A stretch of DNA of 64,000 nt from CAWBLP01 sp963789495 (GCA_963789495.1 CAWBLP010000026.1:1-64000); one strand, 5' to 3'. Shown: positions 51,180 to 60,504, numbered from the stretch's first letter. Made by a program: numbers and translations. Notes: generated by a model from the letters alone, not told the origin.

Positions 51180-51623
51180 TTGCAGCTTGTCATCGGGTCC
51201 GACCATGCCGGGTTTCCGCTGAAGCAGACGCTGATCGAGCACCTGCAGACAGCCGGCCACGAGGTGAGCGATGTCGGCTCATTCGATTCCAACCCGGTGG
51301 ACTTTCCCGACATTGCCCGGGCGCTGACCGCGCGTGTGCTGGAAGGCCGGGCGGAGCGCGGCATCATGGTGTGCGGCACCGGCGTCGGAGCGGCCATTGC
51401 CGCCAACAAGGTGAAGGGGATCCGCGCCGCGGTGCTGCATGACTGGCATTGTGCGCATCAGGCGGTGGAACATGACGACGTGAATGTCATGTGCCTGGGC
51501 GCTCAGATCGTCGGCGCCTGGCTCGCTCGTGACCTGCTCGATGCGTTTCTTGCCGCACGATTTTCCACCGACGCGGATTTCCGCCGCCGGGTCGCCAAGT
51601 TGCAGGAGATGGAAGACGAATGA
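51180..51623 (+). CDS. rpiB: Ribose-5-phosphate isomerase B
   Basis: This is a 147-residue RpiB/LacA-type isomerase that interconverts ribose 5-phosphate and ribulose 5-phosphate. The motifs are IGSDHAGFPLKQTL, DYPD-like NPVDFPDIARAL, and GIMVCGTGVGAAIAANKVKGIRAA with the catalytic cysteine, then HDDVNVMCLGAQIVG. The start is probably TTG at 51180, because GGAGG lies 7 bases upstream; longer starts lack this. The stop overlaps the next gene in ATGA. Confidence 0.92.
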   Translation: MQLVIGSDHAGFPLKQTLIEHLQTAGHEVSDVGSFDSNPVDFPDIARALTARVLEGRAERGIMVCGTGVGAAIAANKVKGIRAAVLHDWHCAHQAVEHDDVNVMCLGAQIVGAWLARDLLDAFLAARFSTDADFRRRVAKLQEMEDE

Positions 51624-52792
51624 GCACCGGACCGCTTGCCCGCTTCAAAGTCATCGACCTGACCCGGGTGCGCGCCGGCCCGACCTGTGTCCGGCAACTC
51701 GCCGACTGGGGCGCCGACGTGATCAAGATCGAGGCGCCGGAAGGCGATGCCGGCCTGGGCGGCGAACGGCACGGGCCGGATTTTCAGAATTTGCACCGTA
51801 ACAAGCGCAGCCTGACGCTGAATCTGAAAGCGCCCGAAGGTGTGGAAATCCTGCAGCGCCTGGTGCGCCGGTCCGACGTGGTGGTGGAGAACTATCGCCC
51901 CGACGTGAAGTTCCGCCTGGGGGTGGATTACGAGAGCCTGCGCAAGCTCAATCCGCGCCTGGTCTATGCGTCGATCTCGGGCTTCGGGCAGGACGGGCCG
52001 TATCGCGATCGTCCCGGGTTCGATCAAATCGCCCAAGGCATGGGCGGGCTGATGTCGATCACCGGCCTTCCCGGCCAAGGACCGGTGCGGGTCGGCATCC
52101 CGGTGGCCGACCTGACCGCCGGCATCTTCGCCGCCATGGGCATCCTGGTCGCCTTGCTCGAACGCGAGGAATCCGGCCAGGGGCAATGGGTGCAAAGCTC
52201 GCTGCTCGGCGCGCAGATCGCCATGCTGGACTTCCAGGCCGCGCGCTGGACCATCGGCCACGAGGTGCCGGGCCAGGCGGGCAACGACCATCCCACCAGC
52301 ATTCCGACTGGCGTGTTTCCGACCAGCGACGGCTACATCAACATCGCCGCTGCCGGCGACGAAATCTATCGCCGCTTTTGCAAGGCGGTGGACGCACCGC
52401 AGCTGGCGACCGATGCGGCGTTTGCCACCGGCGCTTTGCGCTCCACCAACCGCGCGGCGCTGAACGAGGCAATCGCCGCCATCACCCGCAACCACAGCTC
52501 CGCTGAATGGGTGGAGCGACTGAACGCGGCAGGAGTGCCGGCCGGGCCGATCTACAAGATGAACGAGGTGTTCGCCGATCCGCAGGTTCAGCACCTGAAC
52601 ATCACCCGCAAAGTGCCGCACAAGGTGCTGGGCGATGTCGAGGTGATCGGCCAGGCCATCGAACTCAGCCGCACGCCGTGGAGCGTGCGCAGCGCCACCC
52701 CGGAACCGGGCGAGCATACCGACGCGGTGCTGCAGGAGCTCGGTTACGCCGAGGCGGAGGTCGCGGCCTTGCGCGCCAAGAAGGTGGTGTAA
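51620..52792 (+). CDS. CoA transferase family III (CaiB/BaiF-like)
   Basis: This is a 390-residue class III CoA transferase. FKVIDLTRVRAGPTCVRQLADWGADVIKIE opens the Rossmann domain. NLHRNKRSLTLNLKAPEGVEILQRLV and VVVENYRPDVKFRLGVDYESL are conserved. The catalytic aspartate is in DRPGFDQIAQGMGGLMS. GVFPTSDGYINIAAAGDEIYRRF and NAAGVPAGPIYKMNEVFADPQV follow. It is coupled to rpiB by ATGA. The acyl substrate (formyl, succinyl, carnitinyl and others) cannot be identified. Confidence 0.92.
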   Translation: MSTGPLARFKVIDLTRVRAGPTCVRQLADWGADVIKIEAPEGDAGLGGERHGPDFQNLHRNKRSLTLNLKAPEGVEILQRLVRRSDVVVENYRPDVKFRLGVDYESLRKLNPRLVYASISGFGQDGPYRDRPGFDQIAQGMGGLMSITGLPGQGPVRVGIPVADLTAGIFAAMGILVALLEREESGQGQWVQSSLLGAQIAMLDFQAARWTIGHEVPGQAGNDHPTSIPTGVFPTSDGYINIAAAGDEIYRRFCKAVDAPQLATDAAFATGALRSTNRAALNEAIAAITRNHSSAEWVERLNAAGVPAGPIYKMNEVFADPQVQHLNITRKVPHKVLGDVEVIGQAIELSRTPWSVRSATPEPGEHTDAVLQELGYAEAEVAALRAKKVV

Positions 52793-52839
52793 CGCGCACA
52801 GCCCGGTTGGAGTTTGCGCGGGGCGTCCGGACTCCAGAT

Positions 52840-53052
52840 TCAGATCTGCGTCGCCGGATTGGGAAGGTCGAGCATTGTGGTGGCTGACGCCCCGAATGAT
52901 GTGCATTGATCGAACGTCGCAAGCTCGGCACGGGCTTCAGCCAGCAGGACCAGGACGGTTGCCGCCTGAACCCGATCGAGGACGCCGCAGATCAGCTGCT
53001 CCTCAAAGCGGTCGATATTCGCGGTGATCACGTAGCGTCGCGGACCCGGCAT
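52840..53052 (-). CDS. Small hypothetical protein (70 residues)
   Basis: The proposed start, ATG 53052, gives MPGPRRYVITANIDRFEEQLICGVLDRVQ and has TGAGG 6 bases upstream. The central stretch is a helical repeat-like segment (ATVLVLLAEARAELATFD) resembling small proteins of 60-70 residues common in alphaproteobacteria that hold NIxRFxxLL...LLAEAxAELA. The C-terminal 25 residues are not conserved-looking. No function is known. Confidence 0.5.
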   Translation of the reverse strand: MPGPRRYVITANIDRFEEQLICGVLDRVQAATVLVLLAEARAELATFDQCTSFGASATTMLDLPNPATQI

Positions 53053-53471
53053 GGGCGGCCTCAGATGACTCACGAATTAGTGAGTTGTATCTTACTCAGG
53101 AGACTCGCGCAATACAGGTGTGACCGGACGAGATACACCGGTCATTCGCCGAACCTTGGGGCCACAAGGATGAGGGAGTTGCTCTTGGCTGAACCAGGTT
53201 CCTCGTGCCGTCGAGCACATCGTGACCTCCCAGCCGCGCCCTCCCCGTCCAGCCGAGCCTGACCCGGGCCATCTATCCCGAAAGACCATGCAGCGCGTGC
53301 TGCGCGTCAGGATGGAGATGGGGGCGGGGTCAAGCCCGGCCGACGGGACGTGCAGGCTGTTCGGAGATCGGCTGAGGTCGCGCATGTCCAATACGGCAAA
53401 CGTCGCGGGCGTCGGCTTGCGCAAGCGGCTCGGACACCTCACCCTTCCGCGGCTGAAAAAGGGAGGCGGAC
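53053..53471. other. Intergenic region, 419 bases, no supported gene
   Basis: Neither strand shows a frame with family resemblance. At the right end GGGAGGCGGAC provides the ribosome binding site of the following dehydrogenase gene. Confidence 0.5.
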
Positions 53472-54449
53472 ATGACCAAGGTGGCAGTGCTCGACGATTG
53501 GCAGGGTGTGGCCCAGACCAGCGCAGACTGGTCGAAGCTGATGGCACGCGCCGAGGTGGTGTTCTTCGACCAGGCATTCGCAAGCGAGGACGTTGCCGCC
53601 GCGAAACTGGCCGATTTCGACATTGTCCTGTCGATGCGGGAGCGGACGCCGCTGCCGGCTTCGCTGATCAACCGGCTGCCGAAACTGCGCATGCTGGGTA
53701 TGACCGGCGCGCGCAACGCCTCGCTCGACACGGCTGCCTGCACCGCGCGGAAGATTGTCGTCTGCAACACCCAGGGCAGCGGCTACAATGAGGCCGCGAC
53801 CGCGGAGCTGGCGCTGGGACTGCTGCTGGCTGCGGCGCGCGGCATTGCTGCGGGCGATGCCAATATGCGTGCGGGGCGGTTCCAGGAGAATGTGCCGGTT
53901 GGCCTGACCTTGGCGGGCCGCACACTGGGCGTCATCGGCCTGGGCCGGCTTGGCTCCCACATGGCGCGCTACGGCAAGGCGCTAAATATGAACCTGCTGG
54001 CCTGGAGCCAGAACCTGACGGCGGAAAAAGCCCAGGCAGCGGGCGCGACTCTGGTGTCGAAGCAGGAGCTGCTGGAGCGGTCCGATGCAGTGAGCATCCA
54101 CCTGGTTCTGTCCGATCGCTCACGCGGCCTGATCGGCGCCGATGACCTGGCGCGGATGAAGCCGGGGGCGATTTTGGTGAATACCTCGCGCGGGCCCATT
54201 GTAGACGAGAAGGCACTGCTGGCCGCCCTGCAGGCACGTCGTATCGTGGCCGCGCTGGATGTGTTCGATCGCGAGCCGCTGCCGGCCGATCATCCGCTGC
54301 GTACAGCGCCGAACACGGTGCTGATGCCGCATCTGGGCTACGGCGTGCAGGAGACCTGGGAGCAGTTTTATCCGCAGAGTTTGGAGAACGCGCTGGCGTT
54401 CCTGGACGGCAAGCCGGTGCGGGTGGTGAACCCGGAAGCGCTGGCGTAG
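53472..54449 (+). CDS. D-2-hydroxyacid dehydrogenase family protein
   Basis: This is a 325-residue NAD-dependent dehydrogenase. The NAD-binding motif is GRTLGVIGLGRLGSHMARYGKAL. The catalytic residues appear as Arg in VNTSRGPIVDEKALLAAL, Glu in ALDVFDREPLPADHPL, and His in VLMPHLGYG. The N-terminal substrate domain starts MTKVAVLDDWQGVAQ and contains LGMTGARNASLD. This branch resembles phosphoglycerate dehydrogenase-like proteins of unknown substrate. The ATG follows GGGAGGCGGAC. Confidence 0.92.
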   Translation: MTKVAVLDDWQGVAQTSADWSKLMARAEVVFFDQAFASEDVAAAKLADFDIVLSMRERTPLPASLINRLPKLRMLGMTGARNASLDTAACTARKIVVCNTQGSGYNEAATAELALGLLLAAARGIAAGDANMRAGRFQENVPVGLTLAGRTLGVIGLGRLGSHMARYGKALNMNLLAWSQNLTAEKAQAAGATLVSKQELLERSDAVSIHLVLSDRSRGLIGADDLARMKPGAILVNTSRGPIVDEKALLAALQARRIVAALDVFDREPLPADHPLRTAPNTVLMPHLGYGVQETWEQFYPQSLENALAFLDGKPVRVVNPEALA

Positions 54450-54641
54450 CGCCGGGAGAGGCCGACTTTGGCGTTGCGCCCAGCCAATCGCGCTCTTGCG
54501 CTCGTTCGGCGCGGGGCGCTTCGCTCGAGCCACCGACTTGCCCGTTTATGAGCCACCGTGGCGGAGAGCGCCCTCGCTGGCCCGACCAGGCATACAGGTT
54601 GGCACTGGCAGTTGCCCTCGGGCTGCGCAACAGCACGCAAA

Positions 54642-54681
54642 GCAACACCGCCGTTCCTGGGGACAGGAACGGCGGTGTTGC
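54642..54681. terminator. Perfect 18-bp inverted repeat, probable bidirectional terminator
   Basis: GCAACACCGCCGTTCCTG and its exact complement are separated by GGGA. It lies between the hydroxyacid dehydrogenase gene and the tRNA fragment on the other strand. It could serve both. Confidence 0.65.
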
Positions 54682-54698
54682 GGATGTATTCGCGTCGC

Positions 54699-54743
54699 TG
54701 GTTGCGGGGACAGGATTTGAACCTGTGACCTTCAGGTTATGAG
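54699..54743 (-). repeat. 3' half of an initiator tRNA-Met gene, putative attachment site
   Basis: On the minus strand the sequence runs from the anticodon loop CTCATAA through CCTGAAGGTC, the T-arm ACAGG/CCTGT and acceptor strand CCCCGCA, discriminator A and CCA. The CCCCGCAACCA end is that of initiator tRNA-fMet (position 72 A gives the usual unpaired first base). The 5' half is missing: after the anticodon loop the sequence is unrelated. This is the pattern left when a tyrosine integrase inserts DNA into a tRNA gene. The element would lie to the right. Confidence 0.8.
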
Positions 54744-54789
54744 ACCGTTCATGAAATGTTCTCTGCGCTTCGAATGATTGCGCAGATTC

Positions 54790-56482
54790 GTAACCGGGGC
54801 AAAATCCCGGGCGAGTGGTGTTTTCAGGCGGGTTGGCCACGGCGGCGGATGAGGCTGGGAAGGTGCGGGACGGCGGGAGCACCTGAGATGCTGAGCCTGG
54901 CACCGAGATAGTCCCACAATGCGATGCCGAGCTTGGTGCAGGTCTTGGCGAGCCCGAGGAAAGCGTCGCGGCAGTCTCGGCCGATATCGCTGTGGGTTCC
55001 GCCGCTGACTTTGCGCTTTGTCACCTGACAGCGGATGTCGTTTTCCGAACCGTTGGTGTGCAGCGGGATCTCGGGATGGTCGAGCACCATCAGTAACTCG
55101 GCCTTGTTGGCGTGCAGCCGCTGGAGCAGGCGGTCCAGAGTGGCGAAGCCGGTACGTCGGTGAAAGATGCGGTCGAACCGCCCCCGCATTTCACGGCGTC
55201 GGCGTGGCGTCGGTTCACGCCGGTAGAGCTTCAGGTCGGCATAATACCACCAGATCAGCCCGCGGATATGCTGCTGGGCGGCACGCTGCTGGTCGGTAAA
55301 GGTCTCCAGCTTGTGCACCAGGCGTTCGGCGTGGATCCAGCACAGCGCATGCTGGCCGATGTTGAACTGCCCGGCATCGTCGCTGACTATGACCGCCTCG
55401 CAGAGAAACCCGTGTGCGCTCACCGCGCCCCACAGCGCAGCTTCTGTGGCGACGCGCACCGGATCGGGCGTCACCGGCAGACCGGTCATGCCGAGCTGCT
55501 CAAGATGGCGCATCCAGGCGGTCTGATCGGCGAACTGCCGCTGCCCATGTGTTGCCAGTCGCTGGATGAGCGGTCCGGCCAGGGCATGCTCATGCATATA
55601 GTCCAGCGCCGCATCGTTGATCACGTAATCGGTGTGACCGGCACGCAGCAGGTCAAGAAAGTTCCGGCGAACTCTTGCTGCCCGTTGTGCCGAACCAGGC
55701 GAACGTGTCGTTGCCGATTTGCGTGCAGACGGCATTGGCGCCGCGATGGCGCGCGCCGGTGTCATCGACGGTGACCCAGTCCGCTGTCGCCAGTCCGGCA
55801 CGTAGCACCTCGCAGCTCTCCACCAGGAAGTCATCTTGTCCATCGATCAGCAGGCGCATGACCTGCCGCTTCGAGATACTGACGCCGATCGCCTGAAGCT
55901 GTGTGACCAAACGCTCGACGGTCACCTGGCCCTGGTGGTACTGCATCAGCACGAAGCGCCGCAGCTCCGGCCCGAAATGGCCGCGGATGCCACTGGGCAG
56001 CGGCGCCACGATGGTCTCGCCTTGCGGCGTCAGCCAGCGCTCGCGGCGGTAGCGCACCGCCCGTGCCGTGAGCACCAGCTCCTGCACTCGATACGGCTCG
56101 TAGCCCTTGAACTGCGAACCCGGCGGATGCGCCACCCGCAGCACCTCGGTCTGCGGTGTGACCCGCGGTGTCACCTTGCCGCGGCCGCGGCGTTTGCCCC
56201 GCTTGCCGCCGCGCTTCGGCTCGGTGCCCTTCTCCATGCCGCTCGGCTTGATCGATGGGCGACCCTTGAGGCCCTTCAGCCAGGCGATCTCATCGCGCTG
56301 TGCCGCCACCAGTTGCTTCAGCTCCGACACCTCGCCCAGCAGCTCAACCACCAGAGCTTCCAGCTCGGCGTGCGGCAGACCCGACGGATCAGTGGGCGGT
56401 GACATGCGGCGAGCGAATTGGTACTCGTCCGCGTCGGGGGAAGCCCTAAAATGCAATCCGCCCGGGGTTTTGCCCCGGTTAC
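54790..56482 (-). mobile_element. IS66-family element, complete ends, single transposase gene (1693 bp)
   Basis: The left end GTAACCGGGGCAAAATCCCG and the reverse complement of the right end GTAACCGGGGCAAAACCCCG form nearly identical terminal repeats beginning with GTAA, as in IS66 elements. An exact 8-bp target duplication, GCAGATTC, flanks it (54782-54789 and 56483-56490). Only tnpC is present, as in the ISBst12-like subgroup without tnpA and tnpB. It sits between the tRNA fragment and the integrase gene. Confidence 0.92.
54824..56405 (-). CDS. IS66 family transposase TnpC, one frameshift
   Basis: The N-terminal part (MSPPTDPSGLPHAELEALVVELLGEV, leucine-rich coil with VAAQRDEIAWLKGLKGRPSIKPSG) is followed by a basic zinc-finger-like region and WVTVDDTGARHRG with the first DDE aspartate. 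Near 55670 one extra T shifts the frame; the next frame continues RNFLDLLRAGHTDYVINDAAL, IVSDDAGQFNIGQHALCWIHAERL and HTNGSENDIRCQVTKRKVSGG with the later catalytic residues. Restored length is about 527 residues. If the shift is real the element is not autonomous. Confidence 0.9.
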
Positions 56483-56657
56483 GCAGATTCACGATAAGTC
56501 ACTGATATTACTTGATAATAGGGGCGGATAGCCTTCTACATGGTTCGCATGAACCCGCAGCGACTTTCGCCCGCATGTGTCCATGGTGTGTCCACGGGAT
56601 TGTCGGCGGATCGCAGCGGGACAATCGGAACCAGCGTCGGATGAAGGCCCCTGCCCT

Positions 56658-57824
56658 ATGCCGAAATTGACCAAACGCACCGTCGAAGCCGCCGAGCCGC
56701 GCGACAAGGACTACATCATCTTCGACAGCGACCTGCCCGGGTTCGGCATCCGCATCTTGCCCAGCGGCAGGCGCTCCTACCTGGTGCAGTATCGGGTCGG
56801 CCGGGCATTTCGCCGCATGGCGCTCGGCCAGCACGGTATTCTCACCACGGAGAAGGCCAGGGCCGAAGCCTTCAAGGTCTTGGCGGCCACCAAGGAGGGC
56901 AAGGATCCGGCCGACGCCCGGGACAAGGCCCGGCGAGACCCGACGATCCAGGAATTTTGCGAGCGCGCTATCAACGATCACGCTGAGCACCACTGCAAAC
57001 CGGGCACGGTCGTCGGCTATCGCTATTACCTGAAGGCCTACATCAGCCCCCGGATTGGCCGGCTGCAAATGAGTAAGGTGACCCGACCGGACATCGCCCG
57101 CCTCCACCATGATCTCCGGTTCGCCCCGGTTCAGGCCAACCGTTGCCTTCAGTTCCTGTCCAAGGTGTTTAATCTCGCCGAACTATGGGGCCTGCGCCCG
57201 GACGGCTCCAACCCCAGTCGCCATGTCGAGAAGTACCAGGAGAAGAAGCGCGAGCGGTATCTGTCGCGGGATGAACTGGCCAGGCTCGGTGAGGTCCTGC
57301 GCCAATGCGATATCGACGGCATCGAAAGCCAATCGGCCATCAACGCCATTCGCCTTCTGATCTTCACCGGCTGCCGCCTCGGCGAGATCATGACGCTCAA
57401 GTGGGAATACGTCGATCTGGAGACAGGTGCCCTGCACCTCCCGGACTCCAAGACCGGCGCCAAGACCGTACATATTGGCACGCCGGCCATCGCCGCGCTG
57501 AAACTGATCGAGCGCATCCCCGACAATCCCTGGGTCATCACCGGCAGGGTGCCCGGCGCGCATCTCACCGACCTTCAGCCACCATGGCAGCGGATCCGTA
57601 AGCGTGCCGGCATCGAGGATGTCCGCATTCACGATCTGCGTCACACCTTCGCCTCGGTCGCCGTGGCCAGTGGCCAGGGCTTGCCGATGATCGGCAAGCT
57701 GCTCGGTCACTCCCAGGTCCAGACGACTGCCCGGTACGCCCACCTTGCCGCCGATCCCGTGAAGCTTGCTGCGAACCACGTGTCCGGCGAGATCGCCAAC
57801 ATGCTGGGCAGCAAGGCGGCATAG
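56658..57824 (+). CDS. Tyrosine integrase of the P4/DUF4102-like family
   Basis: This is a 388-residue phage-type integrase. The N-terminal arm-binding domain begins MPKLTKRTVEAAEPRDKDYIIFDSDLPGFGIRILPSGR. A core-binding SAM-like domain follows, then the catalytic domain with Arg in LLIFTGCRLGEIMTLKW, HxxR in IHDLRHTFASVAV, and GHSQVQTTARYAHL carrying the second His and nucleophile Tyr. All catalytic residues are present. Integrases of this type insert into tRNA genes. The tRNA-fMet half lies 1.9 kb to the left, or about 250 bases if IS66 is discounted. Confidence 0.93.
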   Translation: MPKLTKRTVEAAEPRDKDYIIFDSDLPGFGIRILPSGRRSYLVQYRVGRAFRRMALGQHGILTTEKARAEAFKVLAATKEGKDPADARDKARRDPTIQEFCERAINDHAEHHCKPGTVVGYRYYLKAYISPRIGRLQMSKVTRPDIARLHHDLRFAPVQANRCLQFLSKVFNLAELWGLRPDGSNPSRHVEKYQEKKRERYLSRDELARLGEVLRQCDIDGIESQSAINAIRLLIFTGCRLGEIMTLKWEYVDLETGALHLPDSKTGAKTVHIGTPAIAALKLIERIPDNPWVITGRVPGAHLTDLQPPWQRIRKRAGIEDVRIHDLRHTFASVAVASGQGLPMIGKLLGHSQVQTTARYAHLAADPVKLAANHVSGEIANMLGSKAA

Positions 57825-57941
57825 GTGGCACGGCAATCGTCTGATTGGGATATCGCAGGCGATTTTGGAAGCGCTTGGTCGCTGGATTTTCCGCTGGCCG
57901 CGACGACGACCGGGATCACGCTCAGCGATATGGCTGTCTGA

Positions 57942-59039
57942 TCAGCTACGGCGTTCCGGAAACAACGCGAGCAGCCCGTCAGCGCTTGCATCGCAACGCC
58001 CGCGCTCGGTAATCAGTCCTGTGATCAGGCGCGCCGGAGTGACATCGAAGGCGGGATTGTTGGCTGGACTGCCACCCGGGGCCACCTGCACCGTAGCGAT
58101 GCTACCGTCGGGTGCTCTTCCGGTCATATGCGTCACCTCCTCAGCGTTCCGCTGCTCGATGGGGATGTCGGCAATCCCGTCCGACGTCGTCCAGTCGATT
58201 GTGGACGAGGGTGCCGCGACCCAAAACGGTAGATGGTTATCCCGTGCAGCAAGGGCCTTCAGATAGGTCCCGATCTTGTTTGCGACGTCTCCCCGCCGCG
58301 TCACACGATCCGCGCCGACAATAGCCAGATCGACCTCTCCGTGCTGCATCAGGTGGCCGCCGGCATTGTCCGCGATGACACTGTGCCGAACGCCATGCTT
58401 GCCGAGTTCCCATGCGGTGAGACTGGCCCCCTGATTGCGCGGACGTGTCTCATCGACCCAAACATGCACATCCAGCCCGGCGTCGTGAGCCTGATAGATC
58501 GGCGCCAAGGCGGTGCCCCAATCCACCGTGGCCAGCCAGCCCGCGTTGCAGTGGGTTAGCACGTTCACTCGGCCATTCTGCCTTCTTTCGGCGATCGCCT
58601 GGAATAACGGCAACCCGTGACAGCCGATCATATGATTTTGCTCAATATCCTCATCGGCAATCGCCGCGGCCTCGCGGTAAGCAGTCTGCAGGCGTTGTTC
58701 TGGCAGGGTGTTGCGAAGGCGCGTCAGCATACGATCCAGCGCCCAGCCGAGGTTGATGGCCGTCGGACGCGTGGAGCGCAGCATCTGTGCAGCTTGTTCC
58801 AGCCTTTCTGAGGAGGGGCTACTGCGGAGTGCGAGGCATAGGCCGTAGGCTGCGGTGGCTCCGATCAGCGGAGCGCCCCGCACCTGCATTGTCTGGATCG
58901 CAAGTGCCACCTCCTCGAGTTCAGTGAGCCGCCGCATTTCCAGCGACCAGGGCAGCTTGGTCTGATCCAGAATGTGGACTGACCATCCATCGTCCGAATC
59001 GACCCAGATGCTCCGGTATGGGGTTCCGTCGATCTTCAT
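57942..59039 (-). CDS. mtnA: S-methyl-5-thioribose-1-phosphate isomerase
   Basis: This is a 365-residue aldose-ketose isomerase of the methionine salvage pathway, belonging to the eIF2B alpha-like fold. The diagnostic elements are VRGAPLIGATAAYGLCLAL, PTAINLGWALDRM, LTHCNAGWLATVDWGTALAPI with the active-site cysteine, WVDETRPRNQGASLTAWEL, and DLAIVGADRVTRRGDVANKIGTY with the active-site aspartate. The ending VAPGGSPANNPAFDVTPARLITGLITERG is typical. The start overlaps the stop of the UPF0262 gene (ATGA). No other mtn gene is in the window. Confidence 0.95.
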   Translation of the reverse strand: MKIDGTPYRSIWVDSDDGWSVHILDQTKLPWSLEMRRLTELEEVALAIQTMQVRGAPLIGATAAYGLCLALRSSPSSERLEQAAQMLRSTRPTAINLGWALDRMLTRLRNTLPEQRLQTAYREAAAIADEDIEQNHMIGCHGLPLFQAIAERRQNGRVNVLTHCNAGWLATVDWGTALAPIYQAHDAGLDVHVWVDETRPRNQGASLTAWELGKHGVRHSVIADNAGGHLMQHGEVDLAIVGADRVTRRGDVANKIGTYLKALAARDNHLPFWVAAPSSTIDWTTSDGIADIPIEQRNAEEVTHMTGRAPDGSIATVQVAPGGSPANNPAFDVTPARLITGLITERGRCDASADGLLALFPERRS

Positions 59040-59533
59040 CGGGCCGAACTCCTTTGATGTAAGACGCAGACCAGAGTGAAGAGGCGGCGCGCAGTTTCGA
59101 AATCGATATCGATCTTGCCGCTGAGGCGCTGCATCATCAGCGTGGCGCCTTCATTATGCAGTCCACGACGTCCCATATCGATGGCCTGAATGCGTGACTC
59201 GCGCCCTTCCTCCACGGCTTTGGCATGGCTGTCCAACAGCAGATGGTAGTCCTTGATGAGGCTGCGGAATGGGCCCAGCGCCAGGCCCACCGCTGCTATC
59301 GGCAGGTCCGCCGCGTCGCGGATATCGAACACCATGCGCCCATCGCGGACGGATAGACGCAGGACGCACGAACGAGGCGTTGCCTGCCCAGGCTTCAACC
59401 GCAAGGGCGTGAAGCGGGTGGCACTGGCCAGGTCGGAAATCGCCTGGTCGCGGTCGGCCTCCATGTGGGTCGGCAGGTGCGAAGCAGACTCACCCTCCAG
59501 GATAACGCGTGCCAGGCTGGCTTGCAGGGTCAT
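59036..59533 (-). CDS. UPF0262 family protein
   Basis: This is a 165-residue member of a family restricted mainly to Alphaproteobacteria. Typical segments are RMVFDIRDAADLPIAAVGLALGPFRSLIKDYHLLLDS, IQAIDMGRRGLHNEGATLMMQRLSGKIDIDFETARRLFTLVCVLH. The function is unknown. In other alphaproteobacteria the gene is often near hisD; here it is coupled to mtnA by ATGA. No frame problem. Confidence 0.92.
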   Translation of the reverse strand: MTLQASLARVILEGESASHLPTHMEADRDQAISDLASATRFTPLRLKPGQATPRSCVLRLSVRDGRMVFDIRDAADLPIAAVGLALGPFRSLIKDYHLLLDSHAKAVEEGRESRIQAIDMGRRGLHNEGATLMMQRLSGKIDIDFETARRLFTLVCVLHQRSSAR

Positions 59534-59760
59534 ATCTCGTCTCGGTCAGTTTTCAGGCAAATCAGCATCAGCATCGGGCCGGAGCGGTACAGTTTCAGGG
59601 CCTGGTCGGGCAAGACTGTCTGACCCGCCTGTCTCGCGACGGGCCTGTGGGGCAGATTTTGTAAAGGACACCCAACTGACGCGCGGCGTACTCGACACGC
59701 CTGGCCGCTCGCCATAGTTCCTCGCTTGCGTCTCTTATGCGTGCACGCGAGACTGTGGGT

Positions 59761-60408
59761 ATGACTCGCATTCTGGTGATCAATCCCAATTGCTCCATAG
59801 CGTGTTCGGATGGGATCTCCGCCGCGCTTGTGCCGTTCCGATTGGCCGGTGGCCCTTCGTTCGATGTCGTTACCCTCGCCGAAGGTCCGCCCGCCATCTA
59901 TGATTGGCGTGACTGGCATCAGGTTGTCGACCCAATGTGTCGCGTCATCCAGCGAAACGCCGCCGATGTCTATGTCGTTGCTTGTGCATCCGACCCTGGT
60001 GTAGAAGCGGCCCGAGCCGTCACCGAAAAGCCAGTGCTGGGTGTTTTCCGCTCGGCAGTGTCAGCCGCGGTCGCGCGAGGCGAACGGTTCGGCGTGGTGG
60101 CCATTGTCGAGGCTTCCAAAGCGCGTCACCGGGCGGCGTTACGTGCCATGGGCCTGGAAGCTCGGCTTGCGGGCCATGTTGCGTTGAATATGAACATGCA
60201 CGACCTGCTCTCTTCACAGGCGGCGCGTCCGGCGCTTGAGGCCGCGGGACGATCTCTCATCGACCAGGGCGCGGATTGCATCATTCTGGGTTGTACCGGC
60301 ATGGCGCAGCACTGTCGGGCAGTCGAAGATGCCACAGGCGCACCGGTAATCGAACCGTGCCAAGCGGCGGCAGCCCTTGCGCTGAGCATTACCCTGCCTT
60401 CCCATTGA
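59761..60408 (+). CDS. Aspartate/glutamate/hydantoin racemase family protein
   Basis: This is a 215-residue racemase-fold protein beginning MTRILVINPNCS, the usual first strand of hydantoin racemases. The two catalytic cysteines are in VVACASDPGVEAAR and IILGCTGMAQH, and GERFGVVAIVEASKARHR lies between. It could racemise hydantoins, aspartate or another acid, or be a decarboxylase of the same fold. The start used is the internal ATG 59761; a longer start at 59737 is possible. It is divergent from the UPF0262 gene. Confidence 0.87.
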   Translation: MTRILVINPNCSIACSDGISAALVPFRLAGGPSFDVVTLAEGPPAIYDWRDWHQVVDPMCRVIQRNAADVYVVACASDPGVEAARAVTEKPVLGVFRSAVSAAVARGERFGVVAIVEASKARHRAALRAMGLEARLAGHVALNMNMHDLLSSQAARPALEAAGRSLIDQGADCIILGCTGMAQHCRAVEDATGAPVIEPCQAAAALALSITLPSH

Positions 60409-60504
60409 TCACGCCGGATTAAGGCCTCTTCCCAGGAGCAGGTTGTCGCGTTGACCCAGCGGTGCCGCCAGCCGAACCGGCTCATCGCCGAGGGATTTCG
60501 CAGC

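Noticed and set aside
55653..55690. Programmed frameshifting in the IS66 transposase
   Set aside because: There is no slippery A- or T-run or pseudoknot at the junction; one extra T fits the window-wide indel pattern better, and IS66 TnpC is normally read in one frame.
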